Positions 10,649 through 20,100 of a stretch of DNA of 64,000 nucleotides are shown piece by piece (the stretch's first letter is position 1; every line of letters begins with the position of its first letter). The stretch comes from Zantedeschia hybrid cultivar (lineage: Eukaryota > Streptophyta > Magnoliopsida > Alismatales > Araceae). The stretch lies in the NCBI GenBank assembly GCA_030544215.1, contig JARZZO010000009.1, forward strand, positions 54,059,129 to 54,123,128, read 5' to 3'. A program made the translations under genes and the position numbers. The notes below the pieces were generated by a model, which searched no databases, was not told the DNA's origin, and worked only from the letters and a program-made list of their open reading frames with translations.

Positions 10649-11447
10649 GACTCGAGAGCATTGTACGAATGAAGGATTATATCCACGCAGTAACTGTCGG
10701 CGGAAAGGTTCCAAGAGTGGGTTACTTAACCCCAAATACCTTCCAGGTTCACACGGTGTTGCTTGGCACCTAACGTGATCGGAGGCCCGGTCAAATTCGA
10801 TGTGCAACATCAATTCGATTGATTAATTAATTAATAAAGGGTTGTTAATTGATTAATAAAGCCAGTGAGGAGTCACTGGGCTTGTTGGGCCATTAACTGG
10901 ACTGGTACTTGGGCCTAGAGGGTCACACGCAAATGATTCTCAAGGCGATGGATAAATAAGTGGGTTTTATACAAACCGGGGGTTTTTATGAAAAACCGCG
11001 CGGTTAGTATAAAACATAGCGAACGGGCTGAGCAGGCCAAGCTGCTGCTAACCCTAGCTACCCCTCCTCAGTTTCTGTCTTTCTCTGGCGTCCAGACAGA
11101 TCCAGATCTGCTCCGCTGCTTCTCCGAATCCCGTTCGACGGGAAATCATCAGCGTGTTGTGGCGATCATTGCGGCGACCGGCGGAGGCTTCGTGGGCTGC
11201 GAAGAACGAGGAACGTGAGGATATCCGTCGCGGGGAGGATCGCGTGGACTTCGCTAGAGGCCGGGCGTTTGCGCGGCTTGCGTTGTCGCACCGACGGAAC
11301 CGAACGGTTGCGGATTCGAATCTGCACACAGTGAGAATTTAGATAATCCGATTATCATATTTTAGATTTCAAAACGGGAACGGATCGCTGTAAATAATTT
11401 TATTTTTCACTGCGTGAGCGATCCGAAGAAACCGAGAAAACCCAACA
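10649..11447 (+). repeat. Copia-1 3' LTR, 5'-truncated
   Basis: It matches 5' LTR positions 3779-4578 (799 versus 800 bp). The first about 755 bp of the LTR, the polypurine tract and the end of RNase H are missing. The bridge at about 10620-10648 contains taactgtcggcgga, a piece of LTR sequence out of order, consistent with filler DNA at a repaired break. Confidence 0.88.
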
Positions 11448-11598
11448 CCAACAGCCTCAGTAGCCGAACCAGCAACCACAACAGCAGCCACAGCAGCAGC
11501 CACAATGGCAATTACAATATCAACCCCCACAATAACAGCAATACCAGCCGCGCGCACCGCCGGCATACCACAATGTGACTCCTCCTGCTGATTATAAC
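11448..11598 (+). pseudogene. Gypsy-1 gag tail (Q/P-rich linker) between two insertions
   Basis: A 151-bp island translates as a Gln/Pro-rich repeat (QQPQQQPQQQP) ending RAPPAYHNVTPPADYN. It has internal stops where Gln codons became TAG or TAA. The composition continues the gag tail interrupted at 3024. It ends at 11598, where Gypsy-2 begins. Confidence 0.75.
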
Positions 11599-12099
11599 TG
11601 ATGTAGACTGGATCTATCACGACCGGATTCCGAGGCTGGAACCCGGAGAAATGGATCCGAAGCCGGTTCGGATCGGTGTCGTTGAGGCCCGACGGGGATC
11701 CGGAAGGCCGAGGAGGCGGAGGCGAAGACGAGGGTCCGAAGGTCGAAGGGCGCTTCGTCGGTGCGGGCTCGTCTCCGGGAAGTCGGGGCCGAGGCTCCTG
11801 TTGCGGGGCAGCCGTCGCACGGCGTCGAGACCAGGGAGAGGAATCCGAGGTCGGCGGCCGAGACCGACTCGGGAAGGTCGGCGATGATTCGAACCGAGCT
11901 CCTGCAGGAGGGAAAGAAGAAGAAACCGGTCAGCAGGAGTCCCGGGCTCTGGCCCTTAGGAACCCGCTCCGACGGTCAAGTTAGCTCCTGAAGATGATTC
12001 GATTCAGAAGGCAAGAAGTAGCTTTAATGCTTTTCAGACCGTAGTCCTTAAGGGTCTCGGAGGCAAAGAGTTGCATACCTTTGGCAATAAATAGCGGTG

Positions 12100-12107
12100 T
12101 ATTTATA
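12100..12107 (-). promoter_or_regulatory. Sense TATA box of Gypsy-2 LTR
   Basis: TATAAATA on the - strand, about 500 bp from the LTR end at 11599. This spacing would give R-U5 of roughly 450-480 bp. The identical copy in the 5' LTR is at 23216-23223, which would drive gag-pol RNA. Inferred from sequence only. Confidence 0.6.
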
Positions 12108-13089
12108 GCAGAGGATAGAGGTTGGTTAACGGTGGTAGCCGATATAGGACTATGTTTGGGCTTACTGGTAAACCGCCATAGTGCCTGATCCGCCACCGGA
12201 GTGGGCCGGACTCGGCTATCGGGCCGAAGGGGGTTGGGTCGCTGAGGGGCCGAAGCCTGCTGGGCCTTGGGCTGCCGTGCTGTTCCCGGGCCGAAGGCTG
12301 GTGGGCCGCTGACGGGCTGAAGCCTGTTGGGCCGGGAGCGACGGTGCCGCTTACTGGGCCGAGGGCCGCTGGGCCGCCGATGGGCCGGAGGCTCCCGGAG
12401 GGCCTGGTACTGCTGCTGTTGGGCTGAACGGGGTTTGGGCCTGCTCTAATGGGCCGAATCGGATTCTGCCGCATCACATAGCCCCCCACTCTTGTCTTCC
12501 TCAGCTCTGAGATGGCGAGAGTATAGCCCGAAGCTGCCAAAAGATCATCATAACGGGTGTCTTACCCGAAGCTCTGTTCTCTTTTTACTGGGAAGAGGGG
12601 GCCCTCGGTCGGCCGAGGGCTACGCGGTTGCTTCGTCCCCGCTCGGAGTGGTGACGAAGGCTCGGAGCCGAGAAGCCGAAGGGGCCGAGCCCTCTGACTC
12701 GTGTCAGGCTCCATTAAATGGACGGGATGGCGCGTCACCTCGCGAGGAAGCACGGGACACGCGTCGCGCATCCGGTCGCTTCGTCGAAAACACAAAAGGA
12801 TCCTGACCGCTCTCTGGTCGCGGATCGCCTCGGCTCTCTGCCCGAGGCTTCACTCGGATTGCCGCCCTTTTCATCTTCAACGTGCGGATCGGGACACGCG
12901 GCGCGTATCCGGGCGGCCAGCCGAAGGGTCGGAGCGCCCTCGGCCGTTGATTGCTTCGCTGCAAGTCCCGGAGCCAGTCCGTCATTATTGCCGATGGACA
13001 GCGCACGTGGCGTGCATCTGAGCGGGGCGAGGGGACGAGCGGGACGATCTCGGCCGTTGGCTTCGGCGGGAGGCGCTCCGAGTGGGCTC

Positions 13090-13097
13090 TATAAATA
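13090..13097 (+). promoter_or_regulatory. Antisense TATA box in Gypsy-2 LTR
   Basis: TATAAATA on the + strand lies in the context gggctctataaatacaag, 268 bp before the ATG at 13365. It diverges from the sense TATA box about 980 bp away. The same box is at 24206-24213 in the other LTR, where transcription would run out of the element into Gypsy-1. Confidence 0.6.
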
Positions 13098-13364
13098 CAA
13101 GCCCTCAGCAGGGCACTGTTCTTCTTCCTGCTGCTGCGCCTGCGTTTCCTCTGCAACCCTCCAAGTTCTTCTTCCTTCTTCAGCGGAAAGCTAGCTTCCT
13201 GAAGGCTTCGTCCGAGCTCGCCGGCCACCGTGGGAAGGTCTCCGTTCCTCGGAACGCATTGCTGGTGGAGCTGGGAGGTTTGAGGAGCCGCACTCGGCTC
13301 AGGAGAGACTTCCTCCCCCTTCCTGCGAGTAAGCCCTAGCTTTCCTCCTTCCCTTCGTGGCCTT

Positions 13365-15910
13365 ATGGTCTGGGATTCTTCCAGTGAGATTACTCCTTCG
13401 GACGAGGAGTATACTCCTTCCCACTCTCTGCGATCTCTCCTATCAGATCCCCTCACCTCAGACTCCTCTGCCCCAGCAATGTCCGAAGAATCCGAGGTCT
13501 CCGAGACTGAGGGGTCTGAGGCTTCCGGAGCCGAGGTTTCCGGGGCCGAGACCTCCGGGGCCGAGTACGCCGAAGAGGCCAGGAACCCAGGCCAGGCTTC
13601 CACTTCGGGACGCCGTCGTCCTGATATGGCTTCGGAAGCATCCTGCGCCCTTTCGGACGCAGAGGTTACGCGCCTTGTCTCTTATTTCCAGCTCCCTTCT
13701 TGGATGACGGTCCTTCGGCCTGACTCTGCCACCCGGGCTAACACTTTCCGCCCGGGTTCCTTCTCTATTTACGTTGATAGCTTCGAGACGGGTTTCCGTC
13801 TTCCACTCCCCACCTTCGTCATCAACCTTCTCAGTTTCTACGGGCTGGCTCCGTCTCAGCTCTTTCCTAACTCCTGGCGCACCGTGTACGGTTTCTTGAG
13901 CGTCTTCGCTCAAGTGAAGATCCGCCCTTCCATCAATGTCTTCCGCTGCCTCTTCAAAATTCAAAGGCAAGGGAAGTCCGAGTGGTACTGCTTCGTCCCT
14001 CGGGTCGGGCGAAGCGTATTCTCCGGGAAGCCTTCGTCCATCCACGGCTGGAAGAGGAAGTTCGTCTTCGTCTCCCTGCCGGAGAAGGAGGAGGGCGTGT
14101 GGCCCTTCCCTACTGAATGGGCGCCGCTGGCTGCAGGCCTCTCGGATCCTCCTATTCTCACCCCGGTCCAGAGCATCCTCGTGGGTCGCATCCAGATGAT
14201 GGCCCCGTACAGTGTCTGGGGGCTTCTCAGCGCGTCGGAGCGTCTGGTGACCGCCGGGGTATGGCCGGATCCCCGGTCCGATCCGGTGCGGGCCTTCCCT
14301 TATCTTCCTCCCGGGGAGACTCCGCGGGGCCGCGGAGGAAGGGCCGCCGCTCCTCTGGCCGAAGCTCTTCCGGCTGAGGATGCTGATGAAGTTTCGGCCG
14401 AGGGTAAGTCGGCTCTGAGTTTGTACTTGTTCACTGTTCTGTTTCTGACAGGTTTTTCTTGCTTGCAGCAATGGCCGATCTCGACTCCCTCCTCGACCGG
14501 ATATCCGACCAGCGCGGTCCGGGCCGGGCACTGGCCCCGCAGGCGGCAGGCAGGCCCGGCAGAGGCGCTGGGGCTCCGAGGACCCGAGGCGGGGTCCCAA
14601 GGACTGCAGCCTCTTCCGAGGGTCGTGCTGCTGCTGCCGCCCTCGAGAGAGAGCGGAACTCGAAATTCGCCACTCGAAGGGGCGGCCGAGCGTCGAAGCG
14701 TCCCCGGTCGGAAGAGGCCGTAGACGCGGAGGAGGCTCCGCTGAGCAGGAGGAGTGCCGAGGCCCGAAGGGCCGCGAGGCTGGCGTCTCCCGAAACGCCG
14801 AGGGGCGATTCCCCTTCGGCTGTGGCGGCCGGGGTCGGCGACGAAGGCGCCGGGTCGCAGGCTCCCCGGGCGCAGCGCAAGTGGTGGCGCCCCGAACCGG
14901 GGATTTACGAGGACGAGAGTATGGAAGACTCGCAGACGTGCCTCCGTCTGCTCCGCAGTCTCACTCTCCCTTCGGCCTTTGAAGGGCTGAAGCGCCATTC
15001 GGTCATCGACTTGGCGGCGATGAGCGCTCGGCTGTCTGTCCAGGTAATAAGCTTGAAGGTGCTTCAGTCGAGCTTTCCTTAGCTTTCTCTTGGTTTTCCT
15101 TTTTTCTGATCACTGTTCGCTTTCGGCTCGCAGGCTGCGGTGACAGGCAGCGTCCTGATGCACCATCAGGAGCAGCTCCGGCTCCAGCTCCTGGAGGCCG
15201 AGAGGGAGTCGGATGGCTCGGGCGAGGGCACTTCGGTGGTGCCCGACATCGAGCCATTAGTCGGTGGGCTCGTGACCTCGAGTGCCCAGGTGCGGGCGCA
15301 GCTGGAGGAGAAGACAGCTGAGGCCCGCGCTTCTGCCGAGGCCAAAGTGAAGGCCGAGGGGGAGCTCGCCGCGGCACAGTCCGAGATCCGGGCCCTCAAG
15401 GCCCAGATTCAGGAGAAGGACTCCCGGCGGGCCTCGGAGAAGCGGCGACACGCCGAGGAGGTATCGGCGTTGAAGCGGGAGCTGGAGGAGGTGGCGGACT
15501 TGGCCGTAGCTGAATACAAGGCCGGCCCGGACTTCACCGAAGAGATCATCCAAGCTCAACTGCTGGCCTCTTCCTCCGTCTTCGACCTCGGGTTGGCTGT
15601 CGCCCAGAGGGCCTACCCGAGCGTCGATCTGACTGGGGTCGCCGTACCGAGGGGTGAGGAAGCCAAGGAGCTCCTGTCTTGGTGGCAGGGACTTATGGCC
15701 GAGAGGACCTCAACTCCTGCGCCGGATGATGAAGCTGCGCCCGCCGAGGGGGCCCCTGAGGAGGCAGTCCTTGAAGAGGCTGCCGACGAGGAGGCTGCCG
15801 CTGAGGAGGCTGCAGCTCCTGAAGCGGTGCAGATCGTCGACTCTCCCTCTCCCTCTCCCTCTCCGGTACAAGCCGCAGCCGAGGTGGAAGAGGCCGAAGC
15901 CGAAGAATGA
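13365..15910 (+). CDS. Tat antisense gene, PF04195-like, three exons
   Basis: Three exons are predicted: 13365-14403, 14469-15043 and 15134-15910. The introns (14404-14468 and 15044-15133) have GTAAGT...TTGCAG and GTAATA...TCGCAG borders. Joining them keeps one frame of about 796 codons without a stop. The N-terminus is Ser/Glu-rich (acidic). Residues about 85-320 resemble the 'putative gypsy type transposon' domain PF04195, with LLSFYGLAPSQLFPNSW and VFRCLFKIQR. The middle is Arg/Ala-rich. The C-terminus has a coiled coil (LEEKTAEARASAEAK) and a Glu/Ala-rich tail. Function is unknown in this family. Exon 1 lies in sequence shared by both LTRs. It is intact although gag-pol on the other strand is not. 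Confidence 0.75.
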
Positions 15911-15928
15911 CGCGGGGATCCGCCCCGG

Positions 15929-16090
15929 TTTCCGCTTCTTCTTCTGTTGTAAGCCCTCGGCTTAGGGTATGGCTGGTTTACGCTTCTTCTTCTATCGTAA
16001 ACCTCCGGCCAAGTATGGGGCCGGCTTTTACTTCTTCTTCTGTTGTAAGCCCTCGGCCGAGGGTGTGGCCGGTTTTTGTACTTCCTTTTC
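15929..16090 (+). repeat. About 49-bp direct repeats after the antisense gene
   Basis: Three degenerate copies of a unit containing cttcttcttctgttgtaagccctcggc and a following ggtatggctggtt-like part begin near 15936, 15982 and 16030. They lie just downstream of the antisense stop codon, so they would be its 3' UTR. Function unknown. Confidence 0.6.
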
Positions 16091-16254
16091 TATAAATATA
16101 AGGAATGTTTTCGGCTTTTACCTTGGTGTTTGCGTATGATCGACCGAATATGGCCCTTCTGGAGCCCGAGATCCTGTCGTCGTTCGCTATAGCTTGTAAG
16201 GCCGAGACCCGATGTAGGTTCGGATAGAATGTCGCCATAGTATTCGGCCGGGGC

Positions 16255-16431
16255 CTTTACTATCGTGGTCCATATGATCCCGAAGGGACATCTTGCCGCG
16301 TCTTACGTATGTCGGTTGGCCAAAGCCATTCATGCTTCTGCTTGCGCGAACTTAGATATGCCTTGCCGCTTCTCGAATCGGTATACGTGGCCGGAGCCAT
16401 TCCCGGTACGGTTCACACGGTCTCATAAAGA
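16255..16431. other. Degenerate lead-in to the 73-bp array
   Basis: Diverged fragments of the downstream repeat are visible, including ggccggagccattcccgg and tacggttcacacgg. This looks like the eroded edge of the array. No gene is seen. Confidence 0.4.
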
Positions 16432-17097
16432 ATACCATGCCGCTCCCGATACGGTTTGCATGGCCGAAGCCACTCCCGGTACGGTTTACACGGACTTAGA
16501 AAGAATACCATGCCGCTCCCGATACGGTTTGTATGGCCGAAGCCACTCCCGGTACGGTTTACACGGACTTAGAAAGAATACCATGCCGCTCCCGATACGG
16601 TTTGCATGGCCGAAGCCACTCCCGGTACGGTTTACACGGACTTAGAAAGAATACCATGCCGCTCCCGATACGGTTTGCATGGCCGAAGCCACTCCCGGTA
16701 CGGTTTACACGGACTTAGAAAGAATATCATGCAGCTCCCGATACGGTTTGCATGGCCGAAGCCACTCCCGGTACGGTTTACACGGACTTAGAGAATACCA
16801 TGCCGCTCCCGATACGGTTTGCATGGCCGAAGCCACTCCCGGTACGGTTTACACGGACTTAGAAAGAATACCATGCTGCTCCCGATACGGTTTGCATGGC
16901 CGAAGCCACTCCCGGTACGGTTTACACGGACTTAGAGAATACCATGCCGCTCCCGATACGGTTTGCATGGCCGAAGCCACTCCCGGTACGGTTTACACGG
17001 ACTTAGAAAGAATACCATGCCGCTCCCGATATGGTTTGCATGGCCGAAGCCACTCCCGGTACGGTTTACACGGACTTAGAAAGAATACCACGCCGCT
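16432..17097. repeat. 73-bp tandem repeat (minisatellite) in Gypsy-2 3' region
   Basis: Nine nearly identical units start at 16432, 16505, 16578, 16651, 16724, 16795, 16868, 16939 and 17012, with a partial tenth at 17085. Two units are 71 bp because of an aa deletion. Each unit is itself two related halves, around ctcccgatacggtttgcatgg and ctcccggtacggtttacacgg. It lies between pol and the antisense gene; the 3' region of Tat elements is a known source of satellite DNA. Open frames through it are repeat artefacts. Confidence 0.93.
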
Positions 17098-17152
17098 CGA
17101 TAAAAGAAGTCTTTATTCATACTCTTCGGCTGTAAGCCTGGGGAAAAGTGAC

Positions 17153-20100
17153 TTACACATAATAACGCCGAAGGCGCTCAACATTCTAGGTGCGAGGGAG
17201 AGGCTGGCCCGAAAGGGTCTCCAACCGATAAGCTCCACGCCTAATCACCTCCCTGACTCGATAGGGCCCCTCCCAGTTGGGGGCAAGTTTTCCTGAGGCT
17301 TCGGCTGGTTGGAAGCATAAGCGTTCCTCAACACGAGGCTCCCTACTTCAAAGCATCGGGGCTTTACTCGAGCGTTGTGGTACTTCTCCATGCGCTGTTG
17401 ATAAGCGGCCAGCCGGACGAGAGCCCTGTCTCGGGTCTCTTCAATGAGGTCCAGGTGGTCTTTCAGTCCTTCATCGTTGGCCTTCGGATCGTAAGCAATG
17501 ACCCTGGGAGAGGGAAGGCCGATCTCCACCGGAATAACGGCCTCTACGCCGTAGGCCATGCGAAAGGGAGTTTCGCCGGTGGGGGTTCGGCTTGTCGTCC
17601 GATAAGCCCACAGAACACTTGGCAGCTCCTCCACCCATCGGCCCTTAGCTTCGCCGAGGCGGGTTTTCAATCCCTGTAGGAGGCTTCGGTTAACGACTTC
17701 GACTTGGCCGTTTGTTTGAGGATGCGCCACCGAAGTAAATTTGTGGAGTATGCCGAAGCTGGCGCAGTTGTCGTTGAACCGCCGGCTGTCGAACTGCTTC
17801 CCATTGTCAGAAATGATGGCCCGAGGAATGCCGAACCGGCAAATGATGGACTTCCAGACGAAGCTCCAAGCATTGCTATCGGTTATTGTCGCGAGGGGTT
17901 CGGCCTCGACCCACTTAGTGAAATAATCTACTGCCACGATGAGGAATTTTCTCTGGCCGGTGGCAACGGGAAAAGGCCCCAGGAGGTCAATCCCCCACTG
18001 AGCGAAAGGCCAGGGGTCGGATAAGGGGGTCAGAAGGGCGGCTGCCTGGTGGATGAGGGAGCTATACCTCTGGCATTGGTCACATCGCCGGACGAGGGCT
18101 AAGGCGTCCTCTCGGAGTGATGGCCACCAGTAGCCTTGCCTTAGAAGCTTGTGAGCCAAGGCCCTTCCTCCCGCATGCGCTCCGCATACCCCTTCATGGA
18201 CTTCTTTCGTGGCGTAGTAGGCTTCAGCTGGGCCGAGGCACCGCAGCAGCGGTCGGCCGAAGGATTTCTTGTACAGGGCCCCGTCCAGAAGAAGAAAGTG
18301 GGATAAGCGCTGTCGAATGCGCTTTGCCTCCTTCGGATCTGGCGGGACTTCTCCTTGGAGAAGGAAAGCGACGAGGGGGGTCATCCATGTCTCGGCCTCG
18401 GCCTCGGCGACTAGCATGGCCTCGGTTTCGCCGAGGCTTGGCTCGGCGAGCTCCTCCACGATGATCATTCGGCCTCCCCCCCCGTCCTGGGTTGACGCCA
18501 GCCGGGAAAGTGCGTCGGCTCGGGCATTCTCGGCTCTCGGTATCCTCACGACTTCATAGGAGTCGAATTGGACGAGTATTTTGCGAGTCACCTGGAGATA
18601 AGAAGCCATCATTGCGTCCCGAGCCTCGTACTCCCCGGAGATGTGGCTGGCGATCAGTTGGGAATCGCTGAAGGCCTTCAGGTTCCGGACGCCGAGCTTC
18701 TTTGCGGCCCGGAGGCTGGAGATGAGAGCTTCATACTCGGCGGCATTGTTGGTTGCTGGGAAGGAGAAGCGCAGGGCGTACTCCGTGACGACCCCTTCGG
18801 GCGATGCCAGGATCCATCCGGCGCCGCTGCCCGTGGAGCATGCGGAGCCGTCTACGAAGAGTCGCCATTCGTCGGCCGGTACGGGAGCCGAAGTAGCCTC
18901 GGCTTCGGTCGCGTTTGGCACTGGCTGAGGCGCCTCGGAGGCGCCAGGGGTAAGTTCGGCGATGAAATCTGCCAACGCCTGGGCCTTTATAGATACTCGA
19001 GGAGCGTAGGAGATATCGAACTCTCCTAGCTCGATTGCCCATTTTGCCAGCCTGCCGGACACCTCTGGCCGGGAGAGGACTTGTCTCAGGGGCTGGTCGG
19101 TGAGGACCTTCACGGAATGGGCAAGAAAATAGGGCCGGAGCCTCCTTGCGGTCGAGACAAGGGCCAGAGCCAACTTCTCTAGGGCAAGGTACCGGAGTTC
19201 TGCCCCTTGAAGGGCTCGGCTGGTATAATAAACCGGCTTCTGTATGCCTTCTTGCTCTCGGATGAGGACGGCACTGAGAGCCGTCTCGGAGACCGCAAGG
19301 TATAAGCTCAGGGGTTCCCCGAGAACTGGCTTGGATAAGATGGGGACTTTGGCGAGGTAGGCCTTCAGCTGGTCGAAGGCTGCTTGGCACTCTTCCGTCC
19401 ATTCGAAGTTGCTGGCCTTCTTCAACAGCTTGAAGAAGGGGAAACAATAGTCAGCCGCCCTTGACATGAAGCGACTGAGGGCTGCGATCTTCCCGTTCAG
19501 CTTCTATACCTCTCGGATGTTTGCCGGGGGGCGCATCTGTACGATGGCCGAAATCTTCTCGGGGTTGGCTTCCACCCCACGGCGGGTGACCATGTAACTG
19601 AGGAACTTGCCGGAGGCTACCCCGAAGGCGCACTTGGCCGGATTCAGTTTTATCTTGTACCGCCTAAGGGCGGAGAAAGTCTCGGCTAGGTCGGCCAAAT
19701 GCTCAGAAGCGATACGGCTCTTGACCAACATGTCGTCTATGTAGACCTCCATGTTTCGGCCCAGCTGTGGAGCGAACACTTTGTTGACCAGGCGCTGGTA
19801 GGTTGCGCCGGCGTTCTTCAGACCGAAGGGCATTCGGGTGTAGCAGTACAGGCCCAAATCGGTCGTGAAGCTGGTCTTACTCTCGTCCTCCAGATGCATC
19901 CGGATCTGGTGGTAGCCCGAATAGGCGTCGAGGAAGCTTAAGAGCTCGTGGCCGGACGTCGCATCCACCACCTGGTCTATCCGAGGCAGCGGAAAGCTGT
20001 CCATCGGACAGGCTTTGTTGAGGTTGGTGAAGTCCACGCACATACGCCATTTGCCCTCTTTCTTGGGCACCATGACCACGTTGGCGATCCATTCCGGATG

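Larger units (their letters stand above)
3025..11447 (+). mobile_element. Copia-1, Ty1/Copia LTR retrotransposon, degraded, inserted in Gypsy-1 gag
   Basis: The element begins TGTTAG at 3025 and ends CCCAACA at 11447. The 5 bp before it are ccagc (3020-3024) and after it ccaac (11448-11452), a target-site duplication with one mismatch. The Gypsy-1 Gln-rich tail continues across the site. Order: 5' LTR, tRNA-Met PBS, about 2.8 kb leader, gag remnant, protease-integrase-RT-RNase H, and a 5'-truncated 3' LTR. Most of gag and the pol/3' LTR junction are deleted. The overlapping LTR segments (about 800 bp) differ at roughly 40 positions by eye, about 5%. It is related to Copia-2. Confidence 0.9.
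11599..14377 (-). repeat. Gypsy-2 3' LTR (at least 2.78 kb)
   Basis: This interval is directly repeated at 22715-25493. The sense end is CCAGTCTACATCA at 11599. The upstream (U3) limit is uncertain: identity stops at 14377 only because the other copy is truncated there, so the real LTR may extend further and include all of the antisense gene. It carries two TATA boxes pointing in opposite directions. GGCCGAAG-type words are very frequent. Confidence 0.8.

Noticed and set aside
12704..13603. A 299-codon open frame on the - strand in the Gypsy-2 LTR, repeated at 23820-24719
   Set aside because: It is the complement of the antisense gene's 5' region in GC-rich sequence, has no recognisable domain, and appears twice only because the LTR does.
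16432..17097. A regularly spaced repeat array that could suggest a CRISPR
   Set aside because: Units are contiguous without unique spacers, and the context is a plant retrotransposon; it is a minisatellite.
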